DNA of 25,493 nt from an uncultured Muribaculaceae bacterium. Its GTDB lineage: Bacteria > Bacteroidota > Bacteroidia > Bacteroidales > Muribaculaceae. Positions within the stretch are counted from its first letter, which is position 1; every line of letters begins with the position of its first letter. This document shows positions 17,020 through 24,565 of the stretch, one piece after another. The stretch is from positions 1 to 25,493 of the forward strand of contig CAJUJB010000042.1 in NCBI GenBank assembly GCA_910586595.1. The letters run 5' to 3'. A program made the position numbers and the translations under genes. Under the pieces are notes generated by a model. That model was not told where the DNA came from, did not search any database, and was given only the letters and a program-made list of their open reading frames with translations.

Positions 17020-19653
17020 ATGCGTTCAAAGATAATTCTGCTACTCCTCCTCGCCACGATATTTACCGCTGCGGTGCCCCAGGCTCAGGCCCAGGCGCCC
17101 GTCGATACTGTGTACTCGCCAACAGTGCTTTACACTTCGATGCCACGTACATATGAAATCGCCGGTATCGATATCGAGGGTGCGCCCAATTACGACGATT
17201 TCATCATCCTCGGTTATGCAGGCCTGAAGGTCGGCGACCGTGTGTCCATTCCTGGCGATGATATTACCAATGCAGTGAAGCGCCTGATGCGTCAGACTCT
17301 TTTCGCCCAGGCAAGGGTTGAATTGGAAAAGGTGGCAGGTGACAAGGCTTGGCTCAAGATTGTGCTGCGTACTCAGCCCCGTATCGGAAGTGTCAATTAT
17401 ATCGGCGCCAAGAAAGGCGAGATCAAAGACCTTCAGGAGCGTCTCAATCTTATCAAAGGCAACCAGATTACCCAGAATATTGTCAACCGCGCTGAAGCGA
17501 TCGTTGAAAAATACTATAAGGACAAGGGCTTCGGCAATGCGACGGTGAAGATCAATCTCCATGAAGACCTGTCGCATGAAAACGAGACAATAGTGGATAT
17601 TGTCATCGACAAGCACAACAAGGTTAAGGTGCATAAGATTTATATCGGTGGTAACGAGGTTCTTTCCGATGGCGCGATAAAACGTACCATGAAGAAAACC
17701 AACGAGAAAACCGACCTCCTCAAGCTGTTCAGCCAGAAAAAATTTGTGGAGAGTGACTATCAGGATGACCTTAACCGTATTCTTGAGAAGTATAACGAGA
17801 AAGGCTATCGCGACGCGCGCATTGTTGCCGACAGTGTCGTGGCATATGACGATAATACGGTGGATGTATATATCGACGTTGACGAAGGTCGCCAGTACTA
17901 CATTAAAGATATTACCTGGGTGGGTAACACCATCTATCCTACCGAGTTGCTCGACAACTTCCTCGACATGAAGCCTGGAGATGTATATAACCAGAAACTC
18001 ATGCGCAAACGTCTTACCGACGATGAGGATGCCGTGGCCAACCTTTATATGGACAAGGGTTATCTCTTCTACCAGCTCGTTCCTATCGAGCGCGAGATTT
18101 CGGGAGACTCTGTCTCGCTTGAAATGCGAATGATGGAAGGCCCGCAGGCCCGCATCAACAATGTGGTGATCAACGGTAATGACCGCCTGTATGAGAAGGT
18201 TATCCGCCGTGAACTACGTGTGCGTCCTGGCGAACTTTTCAGCAAAACCGACCTTATGCGTTCGGCCCGTGAAATTGCCCAGACCGGTCACTTCAATCCG
18301 GAAAACATGGACATTCAGCCTGAACCGAACGAGGAGAACGGTACGGTGGACATCGTATTCAATCTTGAGACAAAGAATAATGACCAGGTTGAATTCTCTC
18401 TCGGTTGGGGCCAGACCGGTATTATCGGTAAGCTTCAGCTTAAATTCTCCAACTTCTCGATCAAGAACCTGTTCTATCCGTCGACATACCGGGGTATAAT
18501 CCCTCAGGGTGAAGGTCAGACATTCTCTATCAGTGCCCAGACCAATGCCCGCTATTATCAGTCGTATGCGATTTCGTTCCTTGATCCGTGGTTCGGTGGT
18601 AAGCGACCCAACTCCCTCTCTGTTTCGGCTTATTACAGCCGCCAGACCGGTGTCAACAGCTCGTTCTACAACAGCTCATGGGCCAACTCCTCAATCTATG
18701 GCTCAGGCCTCGCCTATTATCCCGGCTACAGCAACTACTACAACGATTACTACCAGAGCAGCTACGAAAACTCGCTCGACCCCAACAAATACCTTCAGAT
18801 GGTCGGCGTAAACATCGGTTTCGGCAAACGTCTTAAATGGCCTGATGACTGGTTCACATTCACCGCTGAGCTTGGTTATAACTGGTATAGCCTCAAGAAC
18901 TGGGATTACCTTTACTATATGAATACAGGTACGTCGAATGCAATCGTGCTTGGTCTGACCTTGGCTCGTAACTCTATCGACAATCCTATCTACACCCGTA
19001 GCGGATCGCAGTTCTCACTTAATCTTCAGATCACACCTCCGGCGCAGCTCTTTACAGGCAAACGCGATTGGAAACGTCTGGCGGAGGAGAACACTGTTGA
19101 ATCGAAGAAACAGCTCTACGAATGGATCGAATACTGGAAACTGCGTTTCAAATCTCGCACTTATACTCCGCTGTCGACCAGTGAGCAGTGGACCCCCGTG
19201 CTCATGACCCGTTTCGATTTCGGTCTTATCGGAAGCTTCAACAAGTATCTCAAGACACCTTTCGAGACATTCTATGTCGGCGGTGACGGCATGTCGGGAA
19301 CTTATACCTATGCCACCGAGACTATCGCCCTCCGCGGTTATGACAATGGTATCCTCACTCCGTGGCGTCGCGAGGGCTATGCCTACACCCGCATGGGCAT
19401 GGAGCTCCACTTCCCGCTTATGCTTCAGCAGACCACAACCATCTATGCCCTTGCCTTCGTAGAAGGTGGTAACGCCTGGACTTCGGTGAGCGAGTTCAAC
19501 CCCTTCTCACTGAAGCGGTCGGCCGGTGCCGGTGTCCGCATCCAGCTCCCTATGGTCGGCCTGATGGGTATCGACTGGGCCTATGGTTTCGACAAGGTTG
19601 ACGGCGAGCGCGGTGGCAGCCACTTCCACTTCATTCTCGGTCAGGAGTTCTGA
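17020..19653 (+). CDS. bamA: Outer-membrane protein assembly factor BamA
   Basis: This 877-residue Omp85 protein inserts beta-barrel proteins into the outer membrane. The signal peptide (IILLLLLATIFTAAVPQAQA) follows the ATG at 17020; the longer frame from 16957 adds 21 residues that do not look like a signal peptide, so I reject it. Five POTRA domains start near residues 45 (YEIAGIDIEG), 120 (RIGSVNYIG), 202 (KVHKIYIGGNE), 294 (YYIKDITWVGN) and 377 (ARINNVVINGN). The 16-strand barrel begins near 457, contains the loop-6 motif LRGYDNG (about 771) and ends in FHFILGQEF with terminal Phe. An extracellular loop holds a Tyr/Ser/Asn-rich insertion (about 546-592). Skp chaperone genes follow directly. 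Confidence 0.95.
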   Translation: MRSKIILLLLLATIFTAAVPQAQAQAPVDTVYSPTVLYTSMPRTYEIAGIDIEGAPNYDDFIILGYAGLKVGDRVSIPGDDITNAVKRLMRQTLFAQARVELEKVAGDKAWLKIVLRTQPRIGSVNYIGAKKGEIKDLQERLNLIKGNQITQNIVNRAEAIVEKYYKDKGFGNATVKINLHEDLSHENETIVDIVIDKHNKVKVHKIYIGGNEVLSDGAIKRTMKKTNEKTDLLKLFSQKKFVESDYQDDLNRILEKYNEKGYRDARIVADSVVAYDDNTVDVYIDVDEGRQYYIKDITWVGNTIYPTELLDNFLDMKPGDVYNQKLMRKRLTDDEDAVANLYMDKGYLFYQLVPIEREISGDSVSLEMRMMEGPQARINNVVINGNDRLYEKVIRRELRVRPGELFSKTDLMRSAREIAQTGHFNPENMDIQPEPNEENGTVDIVFNLETKNNDQVEFSLGWGQTGIIGKLQLKFSNFSIKNLFYPSTYRGIIPQGEGQTFSISAQTNARYYQSYAISFLDPWFGGKRPNSLSVSAYYSRQTGVNSSFYNSSWANSSIYGSGLAYYPGYSNYYNDYYQSSYENSLDPNKYLQMVGVNIGFGKRLKWPDDWFTFTAELGYNWYSLKNWDYLYYMNTGTSNAIVLGLTLARNSIDNPIYTRSGSQFSLNLQITPPAQLFTGKRDWKRLAEENTVESKKQLYEWIEYWKLRFKSRTYTPLSTSEQWTPVLMTRFDFGLIGSFNKYLKTPFETFYVGGDGMSGTYTYATETIALRGYDNGILTPWRREGYAYTRMGMELHFPLMLQQTTTIYALAFVEGGNAWTSVSEFNPFSLKRSAGAGVRIQLPMVGLMGIDWAYGFDKVDGERGGSHFHFILGQEF

Positions 19654-19711
19654 TTGCCTAAACCTTTTGACCTGGAATTTGTCTAATACATATAGTGTAA
19701 AACGAAAAGAT

Positions 19712-20227
19712 ATGAAAAAGATAGCCATCACCCTCTTCCTCGCCCTCGTGGCGTGTGTGGCCGCTTCGGCTCAGAAATTCGCTCTTGTCGACATGGAATA
19801 CATCTTCCGGAACGTACCTTCTTATGAGATGGCCAATGAGCAGCTCAACCAACTTTCGCAGCGTTGGCAGAAAGAAGTGGAAGCTGTAGGCAAAGAAGCT
19901 GAGACTATGTATAATAATTATTTGGCTGACAAAGTGTTCCTTACCGACGAACAAGTCAAGAAACGCGAAGCCGATATAGTTGCTAAAGAGAAAGAAGCCA
20001 CCGAGTTGCGATTCAAATATTTCGGCCCGGAAGGCGAGTTATACCAGAAGCGACAGACTTTACTTAAGCCTATTCAGGACGATGTCTATAATGCTGTGAA
20101 GAAGGTTGCCGAGGAACGTGGATACCAGACAGTCTTTGACCGCGCCTCCGCCTCGGATATTGTATATGCCTCTCCCCGCATCGACATAAGCAATGAAGTA
20201 CTTGCCAAATTGGGATATTCCAATTAA
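19712..20227 (+). CDS. Skp/OmpH family periplasmic chaperone (first copy)
   Basis: The 171-residue product has a cleavable signal peptide (MKKIAITLFLALVACVAASA) followed by the OmpH start QKFALVDMEYIFRNVP. A long helical, charged middle (about residues 45-130, EKEATELRFKYFGPEGELYQ) should form the coiled-coil tentacles of a trimer that holds unfolded outer-membrane proteins. The C-terminus (GYQTVFDRASASDIVYASPR) is the usual beta-strand returning to the body domain. I chose the ATG at 19712 because it starts the signal peptide; an in-frame ATG at 19583 lies inside bamA. It sits 58 nt after bamA, consistent with delivering substrates to that insertase. Confidence 0.92.
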   Translation: MKKIAITLFLALVACVAASAQKFALVDMEYIFRNVPSYEMANEQLNQLSQRWQKEVEAVGKEAETMYNNYLADKVFLTDEQVKKREADIVAKEKEATELRFKYFGPEGELYQKRQTLLKPIQDDVYNAVKKVAEERGYQTVFDRASASDIVYASPRIDISNEVLAKLGYSN

Positions 20228-20241
20228 ATTCCCTAAATTTG
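20210..20241 (+). promoter_or_regulatory. Possible internal promoter for the second Skp gene
   Basis: TAAATTTG (20234-20241, then CA) matches the -7 box, and TTG at 20210-20212 lies 21 nt upstream as a three-base -33 match. It would start transcription near 20248, about 40 nt before the second Skp gene, allowing separate control of this copy. Confidence 0.5.
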
Positions 20242-20287
20242 CATTCGTGAAATATAATTAAAACACAAACATACCCAACCATCAATT

Positions 20288-20791
20288 ATGTTCAAAAAAA
20301 TTCTTATCGCTCTTGTTGTGGCTCTGCCCTTGAGCACTTTCGCACAGAAATTCGGCGTTGTAGACCTTGAAGCTATCTTCGCTGCCATGCCGGAGTCACA
20401 GGCAATGCAGACACAGCTGGTTGATACCTCAAAGAAATATGAGGAAGAATACACCAAAATCGCAGAAGAGCTCAACAAGCGCTTCGCCGATTTCCAGAGC
20501 ATCCAGAATGACGCCAATACTCCCGAATCTATCAAGGAACGTCGTATCCAGGAGATCCAGGAGCTTCAGCAGAAGGCCGACCAGTTCCGCAATACCGCAG
20601 AGCAGGATATCGCCCGTCTCCGTGAGACCCTCATGGCTCCTATCCAGACCAAGATTCAGGATGCAGTGAAGGCAGTCGGTGCTGAAGGTTCGTTCACCTT
20701 CATCTTCCCCCACGAGCCCGCACTCCTTCTTTACACCGGCAACGATGTAGTAGACGTTACTCCTGACGTACGCACCAAGCTCGGTCTCTAA
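20288..20791 (+). CDS. Skp/OmpH family periplasmic chaperone (second copy)
   Basis: The 167-residue product has a signal peptide (FKKILIALVVALPLSTFA) and the OmpH opening QKFGVVDLEAIFAAMPESQA, then a charged coiled-coil stretch (about residues 45-120; EELNKRFADFQSIQNDANTP, IQEIQELQQKADQFRNTAEQ). It is paralogous to the preceding gene but clearly diverged, and ends in FTFIFPHEPALLLYTGNDVV instead of the usual VFDR-type strand. The two probably share client proteins but may differ in specificity or form hetero-oligomers. A promoter-like motif in the 60-nt gap suggests it can be made independently. It is the last gene of the island; a strong hairpin begins 17 nt after the stop. Confidence 0.92.
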   Translation: MFKKILIALVVALPLSTFAQKFGVVDLEAIFAAMPESQAMQTQLVDTSKKYEEEYTKIAEELNKRFADFQSIQNDANTPESIKERRIQEIQELQQKADQFRNTAEQDIARLRETLMAPIQTKIQDAVKAVGAEGSFTFIFPHEPALLLYTGNDVVDVTPDVRTKLGL

Positions 20792-20808
20792 TCAGAATAA
20801 TTTTAAAA

Positions 20809-20859
20809 TTTATACAGAACGCCGGATCTCAGTTGCTGAGGGCCGGCGTTCTGTATAAA
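20809..20859. terminator. Long hairpin after the second Skp gene
   Basis: A 17-bp stem (20809-20825 with 20843-20859, core ACAGAACGCCGG) encloses a smaller CTCAG/CTGAG hairpin (20828-20832 and 20836-20840). No T-run follows on the plus strand; on the minus strand it runs into AAATTTTAAAATT. It probably ends or protects the Skp transcript and may also stop minus-strand transcription. Confidence 0.6.
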
Positions 20860-20999
20860 ATAAGATCCGGAGTGGCTTCATTCCCAGCTGCTCCGGATCT
20901 GTCACTCTGATGTGAAGTGAATCACAGGGCGTCAATCCCGATAGGTAAGTACATGTGTAAGGTTTTTGGGGTGTCTCTTGTAAAATGTCACATCACTTA
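20855..20999 (-). ncRNA. Candidate small RNA, about 145 nt, unidentified
   Basis: Three things point to a leftward RNA: an extended -7 motif just upstream (TACTTTTGCA, 21013-21004), a terminator-like hairpin at its end (20900-20863 followed by U-rich sequence), and a perfect 8-bp inverted repeat (20988-20995 with 20908-20915, TCACATCA/TGATGTGA) that would close the RNA into a long stem-loop. Smaller pairings (GGG...CCC around 20927-20939) lie inside. I do not recognise a known family; a 6S-like role is possible from shape alone. No -33 box is evident, and both ends are estimates. Confidence 0.4.
20863..20900 (-). terminator. Second hairpin, terminator-like on the minus strand
   Basis: A perfect 10-bp stem (AGATCCGGAG at 20863-20872 with CTCCGGATCT at 20891-20900) closes an 18-nt loop. 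Read on the minus strand it is followed by TTATTTTATA, as in an intrinsic terminator; read on the plus strand no T-run follows. This polarity supports a leftward transcript. Confidence 0.5.
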
Positions 21000-21003
21000 A
21001 TGT

Positions 21004-21013
21004 TGCAAAAGTA
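21004..21013 (-). promoter_or_regulatory. Minus-strand -7 motif of the candidate RNA
   Basis: Read on the minus strand this is TACTTTTGCA, a full TAnnTTTG match with the frequent CA extension. At the expected -33 distance (about 21033-21038) I find no TTTG, so support is partial. Initiation would be near 20999. Confidence 0.4.
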
Positions 21014-21174
21014 CTGCATAGACGCCTCGGAATGCTTATAAAAAATACCGGAGATTTTACCAATTTTACTTAAAATCGCTGTTATTGAAGGGGTGTGTGC
21101 AAGGAATGGTTGGCGAGATGTGACAATATAGTGAAATAATAGCTATGAATAAGAAATATTTGCGAATTTTTCCA

Positions 21175-21184
21175 TAAATTTGCA
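21175..21184 (+). promoter_or_regulatory. Probable -7 box for the lipoprotein/DUF5723 pair
   Basis: TAAATTTGCA is an exact extended -7 box, placing initiation near 21190 and leaving a leader of about 65 nt. The nearest TTTG (21159-21162) is only 12 nt upstream, too close for a normal -33 element, so the promoter may need an activator or an alternative sigma factor. Confidence 0.5.
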
Positions 21185-21255
21185 TCGGAAAATAGGCATG
21201 CGCCGTAATTCTAAATGTAAGCTAATCATTATTTAATTACATCATATCAGTTTCT

Positions 21256-23028
21256 ATGCACAAGACCTTTACAAGGATGTCGCTCATCGCTTTTGGTGTT
21301 GCAGCGACAGTGTCGCTCAATTCGTGCGTCGACCATGACTACGATTTGACCGAGGACATCGACCTTACGTTGCAGTTGGGTGGCAATCTGTCGTTGCCTG
21401 CCAGCAGCACGGATATCCTTACTCTCTCTCAGATTCTCGATCTTAAAGATGACAGTTCGATCAAGACTGCCAAGACCGACGGACAATACGGCCTCAAAAC
21501 AGGTGACTACGCCCTGGTTCAGGACGGCAGTTCAGAGCCTGCTGAATTTGAAGTCGAAAAAGTCGACATCAACGGCCTGTCGGGAAGCACCAGTACTTTT
21601 GAACTTCCCCAGTTCGACAATCCCGGCTTTCTCGGCGACGAGCGAATCACCCGTAAGGTGACCAACACCGTCAACTCCGTCAGCCTCTCTGATGATAATG
21701 TTACCGATCAGATTGTCTCTCTCTCATACGCAGAGATGGATGTTGAGATGATTCTTACCGTGGAATATCGCTCGGACAACTTCGCGTCTACAGCATATAT
21801 CGAAAAAGGTTACACTGCCGTCTTCGATCCTTCGTGGACTGTAGAGATTATCGATGCTCCATATCTTGAGTCGGTCGACAATCATACTCTCCGCTTCACT
21901 CAGGAATATGGCGTAACTCCCTCCCATCCGCTTAATGCCAAAATCCGTCTGGTTGCAGTTGACTTCTCTGAAGCCGATGCTGACCAGGGTCTTTACGAAC
22001 GCGGAAAATTCCGCATGGAGAGTGAGGTCAACTCTTCAGGCGACGTGTCGATTCTTGCAAGCGACCTTCCTGTGGGCCATGTAGCCGACCTTGAACTCGT
22101 GACCAAAACCAATGTGGAAAAAGCTGTTATTCTCAGCGTTACTGGTGTTGTGGATCCCGAGATCAATGTTGAGCCTACTTCATTCGCCATCAATGACATC
22201 CCCGATTTCCTCTCGGACGATGCCAATAATCTCGACGTAGAGAATCCTCAGATCAACTTCACTGTACATAACAACTCGCCTCTTACGATCGATGTGAATG
22301 CCATCCTGACTTCTTATTATTCAGATGGCAAAGCTCCCGAGAATGTGGAGATCGGTGAAAAGTACGGCACAAGCGCGATTGTTGTAGCTCCTAACGGAAC
22401 AACCAATGTCGTTATTTCTCGCAAACCTATTTCTACTGCAGGTGTGACCAACGTTGTTGTGCCTGACCTTGGCAAGCTCATCGAGACAATTCCCGACGAG
22501 ATAAACTTCCACGATATTTCATGTGAGGCCCGCCCTGATGAAGTGACCTTCCGCCTCGGCGATGTGTTCACCTTCGATGCAACCTATGAGGCTGTGATTC
22601 CTCTGGCATTCGGCGAAAACATGGCTCTCCACTATACCCATGAGGATCTTGGCTGGGATGAGGACCTCGAAAAATACAACTTCAACGAAGTTCTCCTTTC
22701 GTTTGACGCAGTCAACACTCTTCCCCTTGCTATGACTCCCAAGGTAATCGGTCTTGGTCACAGTGGCCAGGAGCTGACCGACATCACAGCAACTGTGGAA
22801 GGCACAGTGCAGCCCGGTACAATGGCAAGCCCCTCGACTACTTCAATCAAGGTCACACTTAAGTCAACCGCTGCCAATATCAAGGAACTCGACGGCGTAC
22901 GTCTCGTGTTTGACGCTGTGACTGCCGATGGCTATACCGGAGTTAATCTCAATGAAGGCATGTCGCTCAAGTTCGACAACATTAAAGTTAAAATCGTAGG
23001 CGGCGTTATCGTTGACCTCAATGACTAA
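21256..23028 (+). CDS. Large acidic lipoprotein of unknown function
   Basis: This 590-residue protein has a lipoprotein signal ending SLNSC (Cys24). The next residues (VDHDYDLTEDIDL) are strongly acidic, which resembles the lipoprotein export signal that sends Bacteroidota lipoproteins to the cell surface. The rest is a succession of short beta-strand stretches and Thr/Asn/Asp-rich turns, as in Ig-like or jelly-roll modules (for example SFAINDIPDFLSDDANNLDV, INFTVHNNSPLTIDVNAILT, VRLVFDAVTADGYTGVNLNE). I see no catalytic motif and cannot name the family. It is followed after 21 nt by a DUF5723 outer-membrane protein, so the two are probably made together and may form a surface complex. The ATG at 21256 starts the signal peptide. 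Confidence 0.8.
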   Translation: MHKTFTRMSLIAFGVAATVSLNSCVDHDYDLTEDIDLTLQLGGNLSLPASSTDILTLSQILDLKDDSSIKTAKTDGQYGLKTGDYALVQDGSSEPAEFEVEKVDINGLSGSTSTFELPQFDNPGFLGDERITRKVTNTVNSVSLSDDNVTDQIVSLSYAEMDVEMILTVEYRSDNFASTAYIEKGYTAVFDPSWTVEIIDAPYLESVDNHTLRFTQEYGVTPSHPLNAKIRLVAVDFSEADADQGLYERGKFRMESEVNSSGDVSILASDLPVGHVADLELVTKTNVEKAVILSVTGVVDPEINVEPTSFAINDIPDFLSDDANNLDVENPQINFTVHNNSPLTIDVNAILTSYYSDGKAPENVEIGEKYGTSAIVVAPNGTTNVVISRKPISTAGVTNVVVPDLGKLIETIPDEINFHDISCEARPDEVTFRLGDVFTFDATYEAVIPLAFGENMALHYTHEDLGWDEDLEKYNFNEVLLSFDAVNTLPLAMTPKVIGLGHSGQELTDITATVEGTVQPGTMASPSTTSIKVTLKSTAANIKELDGVRLVFDAVTADGYTGVNLNEGMSLKFDNIKVKIVGGVIVDLND

Positions 23029-23049
23029 TCCTCCACCGCATTATCAATC

Positions 23050-24483
23050 ATGAATACAAGCAAGAAAATAATCCTCGCGATTGCGGCCGGCTGCGCCCTC
23101 ACGGCATCAGCCCAGGAGGCGTCCCGCACCGCTTACTTCATGGACGGATATTCGTTCCGCCACGAACTCAACCCCGCCTTTATGGGCGAGCGTAACTATG
23201 TGTCAATTCCCGCGCTGGGTAATCTCGACATAGCATTGTTCTCGAATGTGGGTGTTAACACATTCCTCTACAAGATGCCCGCCGGCAGTCCTTACAAGCT
23301 CACAACCTTCATGAGCCCGACTGTCGACGCAAATGAGTTCCTCGGCAAGCTTAAGAACAGCAACCATATCAACTTCAATACCGACCTCACGCTCCTCTCT
23401 GCAGGCTTCAAAGCCTTCAATGGCTTCAATACCATCAGTGTGGGTGTGCATGCCGACATGGGTATCAATCTTCCTAAAGATTTCTTCCGTTTTGCCAAAC
23501 TTGGCCAGGCCGAAGAAGATACCCGCTATAATTTCAAGGATATCAAGGCTAATGCAACTGCATATGCCGAGATTGCACTTGGCCATAGCCGCAAGATTAC
23601 CGATCAACTCACTGTGGGTGCCAAGCTCAAATTCCTCCTTGGCGTAGGTAATGTCACCGCACACATCACAGACATGGATGTGCGCATGAGCGACGAGCAA
23701 TGGCATATCAAGGCCGCCGGTGAAGTTCAGATGGCTGCCGGATCGGGCTTATATGTTCCCACCAAGGCTGAAGCTGGTGTTGACTATGACAAACCTGCTG
23801 ACGCCGACCTTATCGAATGGGGCGACATCGACTATAACAGCTTCGGTCTCTCCGGTTTCGGTATGGGTGTAGACCTCGGTGCAACTTACCAGCTCCTCCC
23901 CGATCTTCAGCTCTCACTTGCCGTGAATGACTTCGGTTTCATGGGCTGGAATCATGCTGTGACCGGCCTCACCGGAGGTGGCGAATGGACTTTCGATGGC
24001 TTCCAGAATGTTGCCGTCAGCGAAGATCAGCCCGGCTATGAGGACAACAAGCTTTCTGAGCAGCTCGACCGTCTCTGGGATGATGTACAGGACGTGATCA
24101 ATATTCACCGCGATAAAGTTAATGGCTCGTATACCAAGGCTCTCAATGCCACCATCCGTGTGGGTGCCGAGTATAACATGCCGTTCTACCGCAACCTCAC
24201 CGGCGGCTTCCTCTTCTCGTCGTATATCGCCGGTTGCCAGTCGTGGACTGAAGGTCGTTTCTACGCAAACGTAAAACCCGTCAAGTGGTTTGATGCCACC
24301 ATCAACTACGGTGCGTCGACCTACGGCTCATCTTTCGGCTGGATGATCAACTTCCATCCCAAAGGCTTCAACTTCTTTATCGGCAGCGATCATCAGTTCT
24401 TCAAGGTTACTCCCCAGTTTGTTCCCGTGGGCAATGCCTGCGCCAACATCAACTTCGGTTTCAACGTTACTTTCGGCAGCTGA
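23050..24483 (+). CDS. DUF5723-type outer-membrane protein
   Basis: The 477-residue protein has a signal peptide (KKIILAIAAGCALTASAQ) and then YSFRHELNPAFMGERNYVSI, the N-terminal motif I associate with DUF5723. The rest alternates in beta-barrel fashion with many aromatic and glycine residues (TISVGVHADMGINLPKDFF, GFGMGVDLGATYQLLPDLQL) and ends ANINFGFNVTFGS. The whole resembles FadL- or PorV-like barrels of Bacteroidota, so transport of a hydrophobic ligand or shuttling of a surface protein is conceivable. The function is unknown. It lies 21 nt downstream of the acidic lipoprotein gene, sharing its transcript, and ends at a bidirectional terminator. Confidence 0.85.
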   Translation: MNTSKKIILAIAAGCALTASAQEASRTAYFMDGYSFRHELNPAFMGERNYVSIPALGNLDIALFSNVGVNTFLYKMPAGSPYKLTTFMSPTVDANEFLGKLKNSNHINFNTDLTLLSAGFKAFNGFNTISVGVHADMGINLPKDFFRFAKLGQAEEDTRYNFKDIKANATAYAEIALGHSRKITDQLTVGAKLKFLLGVGNVTAHITDMDVRMSDEQWHIKAAGEVQMAAGSGLYVPTKAEAGVDYDKPADADLIEWGDIDYNSFGLSGFGMGVDLGATYQLLPDLQLSLAVNDFGFMGWNHAVTGLTGGGEWTFDGFQNVAVSEDQPGYEDNKLSEQLDRLWDDVQDVINIHRDKVNGSYTKALNATIRVGAEYNMPFYRNLTGGFLFSSYIAGCQSWTEGRFYANVKPVKWFDATINYGASTYGSSFGWMINFHPKGFNFFIGSDHQFFKVTPQFVPVGNACANINFGFNVTFGS

Positions 24484-24507
24484 TAGTTTAGGCTTATACA
24501 ATAAAAA

Positions 24508-24550
24508 ACGGGGCGATGCCACTCAAAGGTATCGCCCCGTATTTTGTTTT
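24508..24550. terminator. Bidirectional intrinsic terminator
   Basis: A 13-bp stem (24508-24520 with 24528-24540, core ACGGGGCGAT, one G-U pair) closes a 7-nt loop. It is followed by ATTTTGTTTT on the plus strand and by TTTTTTATTG on the minus strand, so it should stop both the DUF5723 transcript and the converging glycosyltransferase transcript. Confidence 0.92.
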
Positions 24551-24565
24551 AATCTATGTGGCTGC

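Larger units (their letters stand above)
20792..21255. other. 464-nt gene-poor gap with structured elements
   Basis: No convincing protein gene lies here; the only open frames are a few codons long. The left half holds two hairpins, three copies of an 8-mer (CCGGATCT twice, its complement once) and a long-range inverted repeat with a minus-strand promoter-like motif. The middle (about 21014-21120) is AT-rich with nothing I recognise. The right end holds the promoter-like motif of the lipoprotein gene. Confidence 0.6.

Noticed and set aside
20952..20999. 15-codon plus-strand frame in the intergenic gap
   Set aside because: It is very short, with no start context or similarity I recognise; the structured-RNA explanation fits better.
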